Positions 47,874 to 59,827 of a stretch of 64,000 nucleotides of DNA are shown here, one piece after another. This stretch comes from Miscanthus floridulus. Its lineage: Eukaryota; Streptophyta; Magnoliopsida; Poales; Poaceae. Positions within the stretch are counted from its first letter, which is position 1, and each line of letters begins with the position of its first letter. The position numbers and the translations under genes were made by a program. Below the pieces are notes generated by a model that had not been told where the DNA came from, searched no databases, and saw nothing but the letters and a program-made list of their open reading frames with translations. The DNA lies in assembly GCF_019320115.1 (NCBI RefSeq), contig NC_089588.1, positions 116,098,123 through 116,162,122 of the forward strand. The letters run 5' to 3'.

Positions 47874-48654
47874 CCTTTGGCATATACATATGTAAGCGAG
47901 TAATATAACCAGCAATTGCTTCTGCACGACGTTCCTACCATCTAATAGGTGAGGATAGGTCCTAATCCCACCTGTGGATGCGTAGATGAGGTCAGTTTCA
48001 ATGCTCTGCTCCTATCCGAGATAGAATTTCAGCAGCACCTCCCCACTCGTCCTGCAAGGGAGAGTGTGTATCCGGAGAACAACAGGGAGGTGATGCCGAA
48101 AGTTTGTCTCGGACCGGAGCGAACCATGGAAACTAACCTCATCTACGCATCCGCGGGCTGTCCAAAATACATGGACAATCCGAAAGAGATATGGTCGCAG
48201 ATATGCAAAGATTTACATACCTCCGAACGTATCTCTTTTGAACGGGAGACGCCTAACTGGGCTACGTGACCATATAAAACATGCATGCAAAGGAGGAGGG
48301 GGTTATACCTAGGGGTGGCGGTGGAGTCAGGCTAGCGGGGCAGTGGCATGTCGGTGCAGTGGCGAGGCGATGCAGTGCAGGCAGACCAGCAGCACCGACG
48401 AAGACGATCGGGGTCGCCGAGTCCCTCCCACAGGTCCTTCTCCTACATAAAAAGGCAATAGGTTAGAATCCATTGAAAATTTCGGCAGCACCTCCCCTGC
48501 ACGGGGAGGTTTCCAAAACCTGCAAGAAACGTAGGCACGATGGCCAACAACCACATATATACCAAACATAGGCACGAAGCCCAACAAACATATATATACC
48601 AAGACGAGCCATGTACTTTAGTTCTCTTTCCATGCAGATGAAAGTATCGAAGTA

Positions 48655-48830
48655 ATACAACAAGTACTACTACCACTACAACTACTACCAACACTAACAC
48701 TACTACTACTAACACTACTACTATCACTACTTACTACTAACAATACTACTAACACTACTAACTACTAACTACTACTACTTACTAACTACTACTAACACTA
48801 CTAAGTACTACTACTAACTACTACAGGTGT
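48655..48830. repeat. (ACT)n microsatellite in right arm of chimera
   Basis: An imperfect ACT/AAC trinucleotide tract of about 175 bp. It lies between the transposase start and the 5' subterminal repeats, at the position of the ACT tract in CACTA element 1. Confidence 0.85.
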
Positions 48831-48839
48831 AGGGCATAC

Positions 48840-49415
48840 CTTCACGACGAGAATGGCAGCGACGAGGGTCGGCGACGACGATGGGGACGACCGCAGCAGA
48901 GTGAGGGTCGACGGGCCTAGGCTGGCACCTTCCTTCTCCTCTCCTTCTCCTTCTCCTCCTCTCTTCTCCCCTTCTCCTCTCTTCTGCAGTGGCACGGTGG
49001 CCGGGGCAGGGTGGTTGAAACTTTTTCAATTTTTTTCCACAGCATACGCATACGATACAGCGACAACTCGACAAGTTTCAAGATTTTCGGAATTTGTTCG
49101 CTTTTATACAATTAAAAAACCACTCCCACGCAAGTTGGCGGCATTGCCCCGTGAGCACGTTGATCGAAATTTCGAGACAGTTCCTGGATTTAGCCTAAAT
49201 TTACACTAAGAAACAAGGATAACATTTTTTAAACGAATGTAATCCATTATTCGATGCACCTGCAGTTCAAACTTATATTTTCTGGAAAAATTCAACAAAA
49301 CAAAATAAACTATAGAAATATGCCAAAAGGCAATGAAAATGTCCCAAATTTAAACATGTTGTTTGTGGTAGTGTACTAAAGCTTCAAAAAAAATTGGTGG
49401 CAAAAAACAAAAAAA
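48840..49415. other. Non-coding 5' region of the right arm
   Basis: C/T-rich stretch (TCTCCTTCTCCTCC, 48929-48985) followed by AT-rich sequence up to the subterminal repeats. On the minus strand the purine-rich run would lie in the transposase 5' leader. No gene seen. Confidence 0.5.
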
Positions 49416-49758
49416 AATTATTTTGCCGAGTGCCTAGGGTTGGCACTCGGCAAAGTAAATTCTTTGCCGAGTGCCAAACGGGGGGCACTCGGCAAAGAGG
49501 AAGCCGCTGGATGCCGTGAAGCCCTACCAATCTTTGCCGAGTGTCTGCCTTTGCCGAGTGCCAGGCACTCGATAAAGACAGCTTTTGCCGAGTGTAGGTC
49601 TTTGCCGAGTGCCAGGCACTCGGCAAAGGCCTCTTTGCCGAGTTTCATATTTTGTCGAGTGCGGCGCTCGGCAAAGCAGGTCTTTGCCGAGTGCCCGAAA
49701 TTTGGAACTCGACAAAGATTTTTGCACTCGGTAAATCACGTGTTTCCCATAGTGGTGA

Positions 49759-50045
49759 CTGATTTAGGGTACACTTCTTTATAGTTTTTATCTTCAAAGT
49801 TTTCTGTACTGTCTATAATACATGCTTTTCTTAATGTACTCCGTGATGACACTGCATGAGATTATTACGATCTGATTAGGTTGAATATATGTGATCCTTA
49901 AAATGAAAATGTTTCACGCACTCGCAATGGTAGACAGGAGTATGCTTGGTACTCATTGGCAATTTAGGAATATCTGTCACGTCCCTGATAATATCATGTG
50001 GATCGCGAGTAATTCCTTTGCATATGTTTTGCTTTACATTGGCAG
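49759..50045. repeat. Duplicated 287-bp flank X, copy B
   Basis: Nearly identical to 41725-42011. It starts four bases after the terminus of the chimeric element (49754) and ends directly at the terminus of the complete CACTA element (50046). Confidence 0.9.
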
Positions 50046-50059
50046 CACTACTGGAAACA

Positions 50060-50775
50060 GAGACTTTGCCGAGTACAAAATTTTTTGCCAAGTGTCAAAA
50101 ATCGGGCACTCGACAAAGACTTTCTTTGCCGAGTGCTGCACTCGGCAAAGAACTTTTTTGCCGAGTGCTGCACTCGGCAAAGAATTGCACTCGACAAAGA
50201 GTTCTTTGCCGCGTGCAGGGCACCCGGCAAAAAAATGCACTTGGCAAAAGACTTCTTTGCCGAGTGCCAGACTCTTGGCAAAAGCGCGGCACTCGGCATA
50301 GGATGACCCGCGTAACGGTGTTCGGCCACGTCCTTCTTTGCCGAGTGCCTGCTGTTAGGCACTCGACAAAGATTTAATTTGTTTTTAGAAAAATTTCTTT
50401 GCCGAGTGTCCCAGATTTGGCACTCGACAAAGATTAATTTTTTTTTAAAAAAAATTCTTTACCGAGTGTCCCTAGATCTGGCACTCGGCAATTTTTTTTT
50501 TGAAAAATACTTTGCTGAGTGCCCCTGGCACGACACTCGGCAAAGATTTTTTTTAATTTTTGTTTGAAAAAATACTTTGCCGAGTGCCCCTGGCACGGCA
50601 CTCGGCAAATATTTAATTTTTTTTAAATGTCTTGGCCGAGTGCCCTATGAAGGCACTCAGCAAAGAGGAAATTTTTAAAAAAAATTCAAACCCTCTTTGC
50701 CGAGTGCCTTATTCGTGGCACTCGGGCAAAGACCCCCTTTGCCGAGTGTCATGCCCCGGCACTCGGCAAAGTTTT
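50060..50775. repeat. CACTA subterminal repeats, 5' side of complete element
   Basis: Dense alternating TTTGCCGAGTGC and GCACTCGGCAAA motifs with T/A spacers. The same series, with small changes, is at 42030-42660. Confidence 0.9.
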
Positions 50776-51812
50776 TTTTTTTGGTTTTTGGCCTCTAAAT
50801 TTTTTGTGCAGCCCTTTTAAAGCACCAGAAACTCCTAGTTAGAATTTGTGGGTTTTTATGGCTTTTTTATATATTTAGTTACTATATTTCATTTATTTGA
50901 TTTTTTTCAAAAAATATAATTTTGCACTGCATGTGGTACGAATAATGGAATTTAATGATTCAAAAAATGATAGTCATGTTACTAAGTGTATTGTGAGGAC
51001 GTATCCAAGAACGGACCCGAAATTTCGGACATCTTGTTAACAAAACATGATCGCGAACTTATGTGCGAAGTGTTTTTAAATTCTATAAAAAGCAAACGAT
51101 GTCCAAAAATCATGAAACTTGTTGAGATGTCGTGATATCATATGTGGAGGCTATGATAAAAATTTTAGAAGATTTCGTACATGTTGTCACGTATAATGCT
51201 TTCAAACCAGGACATCTCTACATGTGATATCATTTTGGTCCATTTTTGTAGATAAGAGCCTGTCGGAGCCAAGTCGGAGTTCCCATCGCCGTGCCAGTCT
51301 GCCTACACCGCGCCGCCTCGCCACTGCACCGACCCACCATGGGCCTGCTAGCCTGACTCCGCCGTCACCCTAGGTATAACCCTTCTTTCTGTATCATAGT
51401 CGTAGATCGCGTAACCTAGTTAGGCGTCTCCCGTTCGAAAGAGATACGGTTGGAGGTATGCAGATCTTTGCATATCTATGACTATATCTGTTTTGGATTG
51501 TCCACGTTTTTTGGATAGCCCACGGATGCATAGATAGGTTAGTTTCCATGGTCTGCTCTGGTCTGAGACAGAGTTTCAGCATCACCTCCCTGTTGTTCTC
51601 CGGATACGCACTCTTCTTTGGTAGGATGTGTATCTAGAGAACAGCGGGGAGGTGCTGCCGAAATTATGTCTCGGATAGGAGTAGAGCATGGAAACTAACC
51701 TCATCTATGCATTCGCGGGTGGGATTAGGACCTATCCTCACCTATTAGATAGTAGGAACACCATGTAGATGCAATTGATGGTTACATTACTTGCTGATAC
51801 ATATGTTAGAGG

Positions 51813-54800
51813 ATGGATGACCGTCATTGGATGTACACGGGCTGAAAAAGTCAGAGTGATTACACCACGAAATGGATGAACAAGACCGATGCTTTCTTGA
51901 ACGGTGCATTTGGTAAGGCTGCTAAAGGACATTGCCTAGTTTTGTGTCCCTGCAGCAAAAGTGGAAATAGGAGGAGGGTAAACAAGGTGGAAATGGGTAA
52001 ACATCTTGTGAAGAATGGATTTACGCCAGACTACACTCGGTGGGTCCACCATGGTGAAGCCCATCGTATGAGAGAGGAGGTGCTGAGACCATGGGTGGAG
52101 GCTTTTGATGCTGATGCCGAGGGTACCTAGACATGTTAGATGACTTTCACCAAGGATAGTTCGATGAGGGATGTGAGAAGGAGGAGATGGAGGCAGCTGC
52201 ACAGGCATTCTACGACATGATGGACTCGACATAGAAACCCCTTCACGATCGGTCAACGGTGTCTCAACTGGATGCCATTGGACGCTTAATGGGGTTGAAG
52301 TCCGAGTTAAACTTGAGTTGACCTGGCTTCGATAAGATGTTGGCCGTGATTGGCACCCTGCTTCTAGAGGGCCACATTCTGCCAAACAGCATGTATGAGT
52401 CACAGAAACTCCTTCGAGCACTTAAGATGCCGTATGAGCAGATACATGCTTGTCCGAAGGGGTGCGTCCTATTTAGGAAAGAATATGAGCATGCAAAGTT
52501 CTGTCCAAAGTGTAAATCCTCCAGGTACCTGGAGGTAGACTCTGATGATGGCCCGAAGAGGCAACTTACGATCCCCATAAAAATCCTACGGTACCTTCCG
52601 TTCCTACCGAGGATCCAATGGCTATACATGACCGAGGAATCCACGAAACAGTTGACAAGGCACAAAAATGGCAAACCGCTACAATCCTGACAAGATGGTA
52701 CATCCATCTGATGGTGAAGCTTGTATCCGCTTTAATGACAAACATCGTGACAAAGCAGATGAGGCTCATAATGTACAGTGTCGCGCTGGCAACAGATGGG
52801 TTCAATCCATATGGAATAATGGCTGCCCCATACACATGTTGGCCCATCTTCGTTATCCCCCTTAATCCCTCCCCCAGTGTCTCCTTTCAATGACATTACA
52901 TATTCTTGTCATTGATAATTCCTGGACACCTAGGGAGTAATATGGGTGTGTTCATGGAGCCCATGTTTGATGAACTGGTCCGTGCTTGGGACGTAGGGGT
53001 ATGGACATACGATCGAGCTACAAAGACAACCTTCAAAATGCACATTTAGTACCACTACTCCCTGCATGACTTCCTGGCGTATGGGATATTCTGCGCCTGA
53101 TGTGTTCATGGGAAGTTCCCATGCCCAATATGCAAGGAAGGTGTTAGGTTCATTTGGTTGTAGAAGGGTGGCAAGTATTCGTCGTTCGACAGACATCGTC
53201 AATTCCTACCTCTTGACCATCCATTCTGACAAGACATCAAGAACTTTACGAAAGGTGTCAAAGTGACAAACCCTGCACCGCGGATGATGACTGGTGCCGA
53301 GGTTCATGCTCAGATAGATGCTCTCGTGCCTAATAAAGAAGGTGATTTTGTGGGATATGGTGAGCAACATATGTGGACTCATATCTCGGGCAAGACGAGG
53401 CTCCCCTATTTCGATGACCTTCTTCTGCCACATAACATTGATGTAATGCACATTGAATAGAATGTCGCCGAGGCACTTTGGGCAACACTCATGGACACTG
53501 AAAAGTCTAAGGACAACCCTAAGGCTAGAGTGGACCTGGCAACATTGTGCGATAGACCAAATCAAGAGATGCAGCCTCCTAGTCGTGGTAAGACCTAGAG
53601 AAGGCCTAAGGCCGATTTTGTCTTGAAAGAGGACCAAAGGAGGGAAGTACTTGAATGGATCAAGATGCTAATGTTCCCTGATGTGTATGCAGCGAATCTA
53701 AAGAGGGGAGTGAACTTAGGCACTCTGCGAGTAAACGAAATGAAGAGTCATAACTACCACATATGGATTGAGTGGCTTCTTCCAGCGATGGTTTGAGGCT
53801 ATGTCTCAGAGCATGTCTGGCAAGTGCTGGCAGAGTTCAGCTACTTATTCCGCCAGCTTTGTGCCAAGGAGCTATCTCAGGACAGTCATTGATGACTTGG
53901 AAAAAGCGTCACCCGTGTTGCTTTGTAAGTTGGAGAAGATCTTTCCAACCGGCTTCTTCTTGCTGATGCAGCATTTGATTATGCACCTCCCGTATGAGGC
54001 ACGGATGGGGGAGCCCATGCAGAACCGTTTGTGCTATCAAATCAAGAGATGTCTGAAGACTCTTCGCAAAAAATGTAGAAATAAAGCCAAAGTTGAGGCT
54101 TCCATTGCAGAGGCAAACATTCTAGAGGAGGTGTCCAACTTTATAGAGAAATACTACACTGAGAAACTTCCTAGCATTTATAATCCACCCCCTCATAACA
54201 ATGATGGCAAAAATGAATCGAACCTCAGCCTTTTCCAAGGGCAACTCAGAAGCGCAAGTGCATCGACCACTAAGAAATCGAAAAATGAAGAGTGGCGCAG
54301 TATCATGCTATATGTGTTGACCAACCTTGTCGAGGTGCAACCGTTCATTGGGTAAGTTCTGAACGAACTTGTTTTATTTCACCGTATGTCCTTGTTTCTT
54401 CGTCCAACCCCCTTGTTTCTCGTTGGTATAGGGAATTTCTTCGTCAATCCTGGCATGGATCAAGGCAACCTACCCCGCAAGAAAATGATACCCTTCTTTC
54501 ATGGGGTGCGGGACCAGGGAGCCCTGATTTCATTTGTTGGTTCAAACAGAAAGCCCAAACTGATGCTTCTATATGTGACTGAGCTGAGACTAGGTTGCAA
54601 ATGGCTTGTGCCATTAGGGTCAAGTCATTTACCTGGTTATGATGTGAATGGATATCGTTTTCACACAGCAAGTTACGAGTAGAGTCAGGTCCAATCGAAA
54701 AAACCACAAACAGCGGAGTTGTTACGTCCGACACTGATGGACTCAACTATTATGGAAGAATTGAAGAAATCTACTGAACTATCATTCTATGGTTCCAAAC

Positions 54801-55319
54801 CTCTTACTCCTGTCATATTCAAATGCCACTGGTTTCATCCTGGAGTAACGAGACGGACCCCTAAGCTTGGGCTAGTCGAGAATTCGATAGGATTCCATCT
54901 ATCCAGGAAAAGATGTCTACATTGTGGCTCAATGGGTCGTCCAGGTTTATTATACGTCATATGTGTGCAAAGACGCCGAGCATCTTAAGGGTTGGTCTAT
55001 TGTGCGAAAGGTATCGCCACACGGTAAACTACCTGTCCCAAACGATGAAGATTACAACATCAACCCAAACACATATGATGGAGAGTTCTATCAAGAAGAG
55101 GGACTACAAGGAAGGTTTGACATAGACTTAACCGAAGAGATAGGAAGGGAAGTAGACAATGAAAGGGATGATGGCGAGGACGCTGGAGACGAGGTGCGAA
55201 ATCTGAAGGACATACAAATGCTTGAGCGATTACGTTTAGGCGATGACAATGAAGACAACATTCCTCCTTCGGATAGTGTTGATGAGTTGCACAATGTTGA
55301 TAGTGATGACGAGACCTAA
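51813..55319 (+). pseudogene. CACTA transposase (TnpD/TNP2 type), complete element
   Basis: ATG 51813 (MDDRHWMYTG) is followed at once by TGA at 51843, where related copies suggest Arg. Then FGKAAKGHCLVLCPCSKSGN (one zinc-finger-like Cys changed to Ser), the main transposase region (HACPKGCVLFRKEYEHAKFC; LATDGFNPYGIM, 52337-52890), HMWTHISGKTRLPYFDDLLL (53350), the DUF4218-like part (53768-54355: YLRTVIDDLEKA; FFLLMQHLIMHLPYEARMGE) and the DUF4216-like end (GNFFVNPGMDQ; GRFDIDLTEEIG) to TAA 55317. At least four stops and several frameshifts are visible, e.g. TAG at 52128 and 53458. Not functional as read. Confidence 0.92.
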
Positions 55320-55529
55320 TCTCAATCATGAAGATTATTTCTAATACATGTAATACTATGTTTTTTGTAATTATGTTTTGTTCATTTTTGCAAATATTTC
55401 TAATACATGTATTACTATGTTTTTTGTAATTATGTTTTGTTCACTTTTTCACCTATTTCTTACTACGTCTTGTTTTTCTTTTTTGTTGCAGGTGATTGAA
55501 CAAAGATAGCGGGCGACCGTTATAGGTCC

Positions 55530-57700
55530 ATGAACTCGATATACCAAAGACCACGCCGGCTGCAGGAGGAGGCGGAGGGGCGGCAGAGGGATCCAACAGG
55601 AGGAGGAGGAGGACTGCCAGGCGTAGGAGGGGGCCGTCTCCTCCCACGCCGCGTGAGGAGGAGCCGAAGGAGGAGGTGGCGCCCATGGACGAGTCGGACG
55701 ATGAGCTGGTTTGGTAGACGGACGAGGAGGAGGGGCCACACGAGGACAACGAGTTGGAGGCGGCAGGCACGGGTTCTGCTTCCTCCGACTCCTCTTTGAG
55801 TGTCTACTTGCAAGATCCCGTGAGCCTTCCACATGTTCCGCTTGCTCACCAACGCCTAGTGAGTTGCCCCGAAGGGCAAAAGTAAGTAACTTTATATGTT
55901 ATCACCACTACTTCATATGATATGATGAAAAAACTAATAATTTTTCTTAATCACTTATGCAGGAACTGGGTGGTTGTGTCGGGTGGTAACGCATAGCTAG
56001 TCAACGGCATCCTAGGGTCTTCGGTGCAGGCAACACTTCCCCAGCATTGTCACGTATGCATCGAAGACAGAGCCAGCCTACTCGTTTGACCACTACGCCG
56101 TTGCCACCGATGCGGAGTACCCCAACAAGGCGGCACGGGTGAAGGCAGAGCTTTGGGTAAGTCTCCCTCGCACAACATTGCTCAATACGTTGCATTCATT
56201 GGACTTTTCTTGAAATAATGAATGGATACATCGCTTTTGTATGCAGACTTATTACAGATGCGAGGAGGGATTTGAGGCTAGGGCGGAGCAGGTGACTACA
56301 AAAGCCTGTAAAAAACTTGTCTCCGGCATGCATCATGAGCTGCGCATCTAGGCCATCGTAACCTACTATGGGTCAAAGCTTGGAGAGAGGAAAACCAAGA
56401 AAGACGTAAGAGAGATGCAGCTGACTCGGGAGCAGTACCTTGAGGTAAATGAAGAACATCAATATTGATTCGTTTTGAAATTAAGTTGGTTTAATTTGAT
56501 CTTCTTATATGTCCAATACTTGATGATGTGTAGATGATTCCCTGGTGGTGCCAAGCGTATCCCGAGTGCTGGGCGATGATGGTGGACAGGTGGTTCACGG
56601 AGGAGTACCTCAAGATGCATAGGGATGCCCTGGGACCTGCCATTTGCAGATGCAAGGTCCAGCACACCATCAAGGCAGCCACAGCCTCGCCGGATACAAA
56701 CAAGCATGGGTACACGAATTCATTTATCTATTGTGATGCTCAGTTCTGCCTGATTTCTAATCATCGTGATGTCTTTCTCCCAGTCGGCGTCACATAGTGG
56801 CCAGGCTTGCTCGGACTTCTAGGCATGGTGTATGGCCCACAAGGGCAAGGCGACGTCCGATGTCTCCTTCAACCTGGAGGACCCGCCCGAGGCATACACA
56901 AACCCGAGCACCCACTCCCGCATCAGTGAGTACACTGAGGTGGCGAGGTCGCTCCATGGGTCAGACCATGATCTGAGCACCCAAGACTTTGATGGAGAGG
57001 CTGTCATGAGGGCGGGGCAAGGCAAGAAGCATGGGCGGTTCTGGCTTGGTGACGGCGTCATGGACACGGCCTCTACTCCCCCCTCTCTCCTAGATCCAAG
57101 CACGGAGCACGAGCGAGAGCGTGGCCATTCGCACACAGCCGACTACTGCACAGCACCGGGTCGACGCACTCGAGGTTATTCCTGTTTTACTCGTCACACA
57201 TTGATCTCTACACACCTTAATTAGCTTTGCATTACTGAAACATTAGAGTGAAATATTGTAGGCCCGGCTGGAACAAGAAATGAGGCAACGTCTAGAGCTG
57301 GAGGCCGGGCACCAGAGGATGGCGACCCAGTTGGAGGCCGAGCGGGCCGAGCGGCAGGCCCAGGCGCAGAGGCTGACGGATATTACGGAGTTCCTATAAG
57401 GACTTGGGCAACGTGTGGGCTTCTCTCTGCCACCTGGGTTGTTGATTCCACCTCTGCCTCCGCATCCTGCAGCTATAGCTACTCCTCTAAGTATGAAAGT
57501 TTTTTACTTTCGCTTATGCTTTGCTTGTATGGCCTCTACCTTCCTAGATTAGCTATCCAAATAATCTTGTCTCACATGCAATCTTTTCTCCTTTGTGCAG
57601 TCTCCATCTGACGGTGGTTCGAATAATCCACCACATGCACCTCCGAATGATGGAGCTGGGCCTTTACCACAAGTGGCCTTGGCTGAGATGAGTGCACAGT
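55530..57700 (+). pseudogene. CACTA second gene (TnpA-like, transposase_24 type)
   Basis: The first exon starts MNSIYQRPRRLQEEAEG with an Arg/Gly-rich continuation (55530-55800). Later exons encode WWCQAYPECWAMMVDRWFTE (56537), SFNLEDPPEAYTNPSTHSRI, YTEVARSLHG and GRFWLGDGVMDTAS (56850-57080), then a coiled coil ARLEQEMRQRLELEAGHQRM (57262-57400) and a Pro-rich end. Introns with GT-AG borders lie between. This is the layout of the plant transposase_24 family, the subterminal-repeat-binding partner of TnpD. TAG and TAA stops (e.g. 55715, 55994, 56349, 56796, 56820) suggest decay. Confidence 0.75.
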
Positions 57701-57964
57701 TGTATTTTTTTCATTTGTTGTTCACTTTGTGATATACTTGTGATGCACTTGTGGACTTTGATGGACTTGTGGATTTATTTGGATGGACTTGAGCAGTTAT
57801 TATTATATATGTGATATATATTGTGATGGATATGATATGTGCGGATGAATGTGTGGATGGATGAGATATATATGTGATGGATGATATATATATGTGATAT
57901 ATGTTTGTATGAATTTATTGTCACGATGGAATGTAAAAAAATTAAAAATTGCAGTTTTGGGTCA

Positions 57965-58800
57965 CTTTGTCCGAGTGTTGCACTCGGCAAAGGACCCCTT
58001 TGCCGAGTGCAATGGTCATAGCACTCGGCAAAGCTAGAAAAATGGGTGTCCAGGAAAACTATTTTTCTAGCTTTGCCGAGTGCTGTGATCATGGCACTCG
58101 GCAAAGAAATTTAAAAAAAAATCAAACTTTGCCGAGTGCCGGACAGAGGGCACTCGGCAAAGAATTTTTTTTAAAAAAAAATCAAACTTTGTCGAGTGCC
58201 AGGGCAGAGGGCACTTGGCAAAGAAATTTAAAAAAAAATTCAAACTTTGCCGAGTGCCGAGCAGAGGGCACTCGGCAAAGAAATTTAAAAAAAAATTGAA
58301 ACTTTGCCGAGTGCCGGACAGAGGGCACTTGACAAAGAATTTTTTAAAAAAAATTCAAACTTTGCTGAGTGCCGGACAGAGGGCACTCGGCAAAGAAATT
58401 TAAAAAATAAAAAATCTTTGCCGAGTGCCTGAAGGTTGGCACTCGGCAAAGAAATTTTGTAAAAAAAAATAAAAACTCTTTGCCGAGTGCCTGAAGGGTT
58501 CGCACTCGGCAAAGAATTTTTTAAAAAAAAAATAAAAAATCTTTGCCTTAGTGCCTGTAGGGTTGGCACTTGGCAAAGTGACCGTCAATGGGACCGGTGC
58601 CGTGACGGTCGCTTTTCTTTGCCGAGTGTCCCCGGGGCACTCGGTAAAGCCGTTGCCGAGTGCCCAATAAAAGACACTCGACAAAGAGGGCTTTGCCGAT
58701 GAATTTTTGTCGTGTGTTCTTTATCGAGTGCCGCACTCGGCAAAGGCTTTGCCGAGTGCAATCTAGCCTTTGCCGAGTGCCTCAGGCACTCGGCAAAGAA
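57965..58800. repeat. CACTA subterminal repeats, 3' side of complete element
   Basis: About two dozen motifs in hairpin pairs with the spacing TTTAAAAAAAAATC. Several tandem units of about 60 bp (AACTTTGCCGAGTGCCGGAC + AGAGGGCACTCGG) recur from 58125 to 58400. Confidence 0.9.
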
Positions 58801-59827
58801 CCTGAATCCAGTAGTGCAAGGTCAATGAAGGCCACATCATTATTCCTCTGGCCCTGCACATTTCTGCCTCCATACTCCATAAGCAAGAAATGATCAATTC
58901 TTATATGTATCCATTGTTACACACTACGCTAAATTTGCACATCACTGCCGGCCTCATAACTGCTGGATTTGTGAGAACCGGCAGTGATGTACCTTCACTG
59001 CCGGTTATGAGCTTGAAAATGAAAAAATGATTGGTGCTGGGCTAAAACCGGCAGTGAAGGACCACATCACTGCTGGTTTTTGGCTTCAATCAGTAGTGTT
59101 TTGGTGGACACTCATCACTGTCGGTTTAAGCCAAGAGCCGACAGTGATTGGGCACTATCACTGTCAGTTCTAGCCAAGAACCGACGGTGATAAGTCTACA
59201 ACTCAAAAAGGCTGCAGCCATCCTCTCCTTCCTCTCTTCCGTCCCGAGAACAGAGGTGTGCGTTTGGACCCTTCCTCCATTGTTGAGGCTGCTCTTCACC
59301 ATGATGCTAGTACTTGGATTTTGAAGAATGGCTTGATCTTTTTGCTTTAAGGTTAGTAACAAACATCCACTCCTTTGATTTTGTTGCTTAATTAGCTTCA
59401 TTTTGATGGCTATATTGCTTGATTCTCATTCTAGTTCTTTCTCCATTCTAGAGAGCACTTTTCCAATTGGACATTTGTGCAAGGCTCAAATTGTGGTGAA
59501 TCCATCATCCAAAAGGTTGGTGTCTATGAACACATTTAAATTCCTAGCTAATTATTCCATGGGGTCAAGATCATCATTGTTAGTATGTGATGCTATAATT
59601 AGTTTTTAGAAGTAGAGTAGAATAGTTGTTCTTCAATATTATGCAATAATTGTTTTTTACTACGATTTTCAATTTACAGGGCCGGGGCTACCAATTTCAA
59701 TTTTTCAATAATTAGTGTACAATAATGTTTTCTAAAAAATGGTACTTTCGAGCTACAATTGTTGTTCATGAAGCTTGATTTCTTATTAATTCTTTGTAAT
59801 TACTGTCTCAGTATTTTTTGTGCAAAG

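Larger units (their letters stand above)
42012..49754. mobile_element. Chimeric CACTA element with two 5' ends
   Basis: Left arm (42012-45761) starts CACTACTGGAAACAGAGACT and carries TnpD sequence on the plus strand, matching 50046-53868 of the complete element. At 45761/45762 the sequence switches to the minus strand of another CACTA copy, which runs to the terminus CACTATGGGAAACACGTGAT (complement, ending 49754). Both outer ends are therefore 5' ends, and neither arm has a C-terminal transposase part, TnpA gene or 3' terminus. Subterminal TTTGCCGAGTGC repeats lie at both ends (42030-42660, 49420-49740). The 3-bp flanks do not match (CAG and GTG). Confidence 0.85.
50046..58816 (+). mobile_element. 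Complete CACTA element (8.8 kb)
   Basis: 5' terminus CACTACTGGAAACAGAGACT, 3' terminus CACTACTGGATTCAGGTTCT (complement, ending 58816). The 3' terminus nearly equals the left end of CACTA element 1. Subterminal TTTGCCGAGTGC repeats fill 50060-50775 and 57965-58800. Two gene regions lie on the plus strand: a TnpD-type transposase (51813-55319) and a TnpA-type gene (about 55530-57700). The flanks CAG and CAA match only partly as a TSD. It is the reference copy for the family in this window, though its genes carry stops. Confidence 0.92.
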
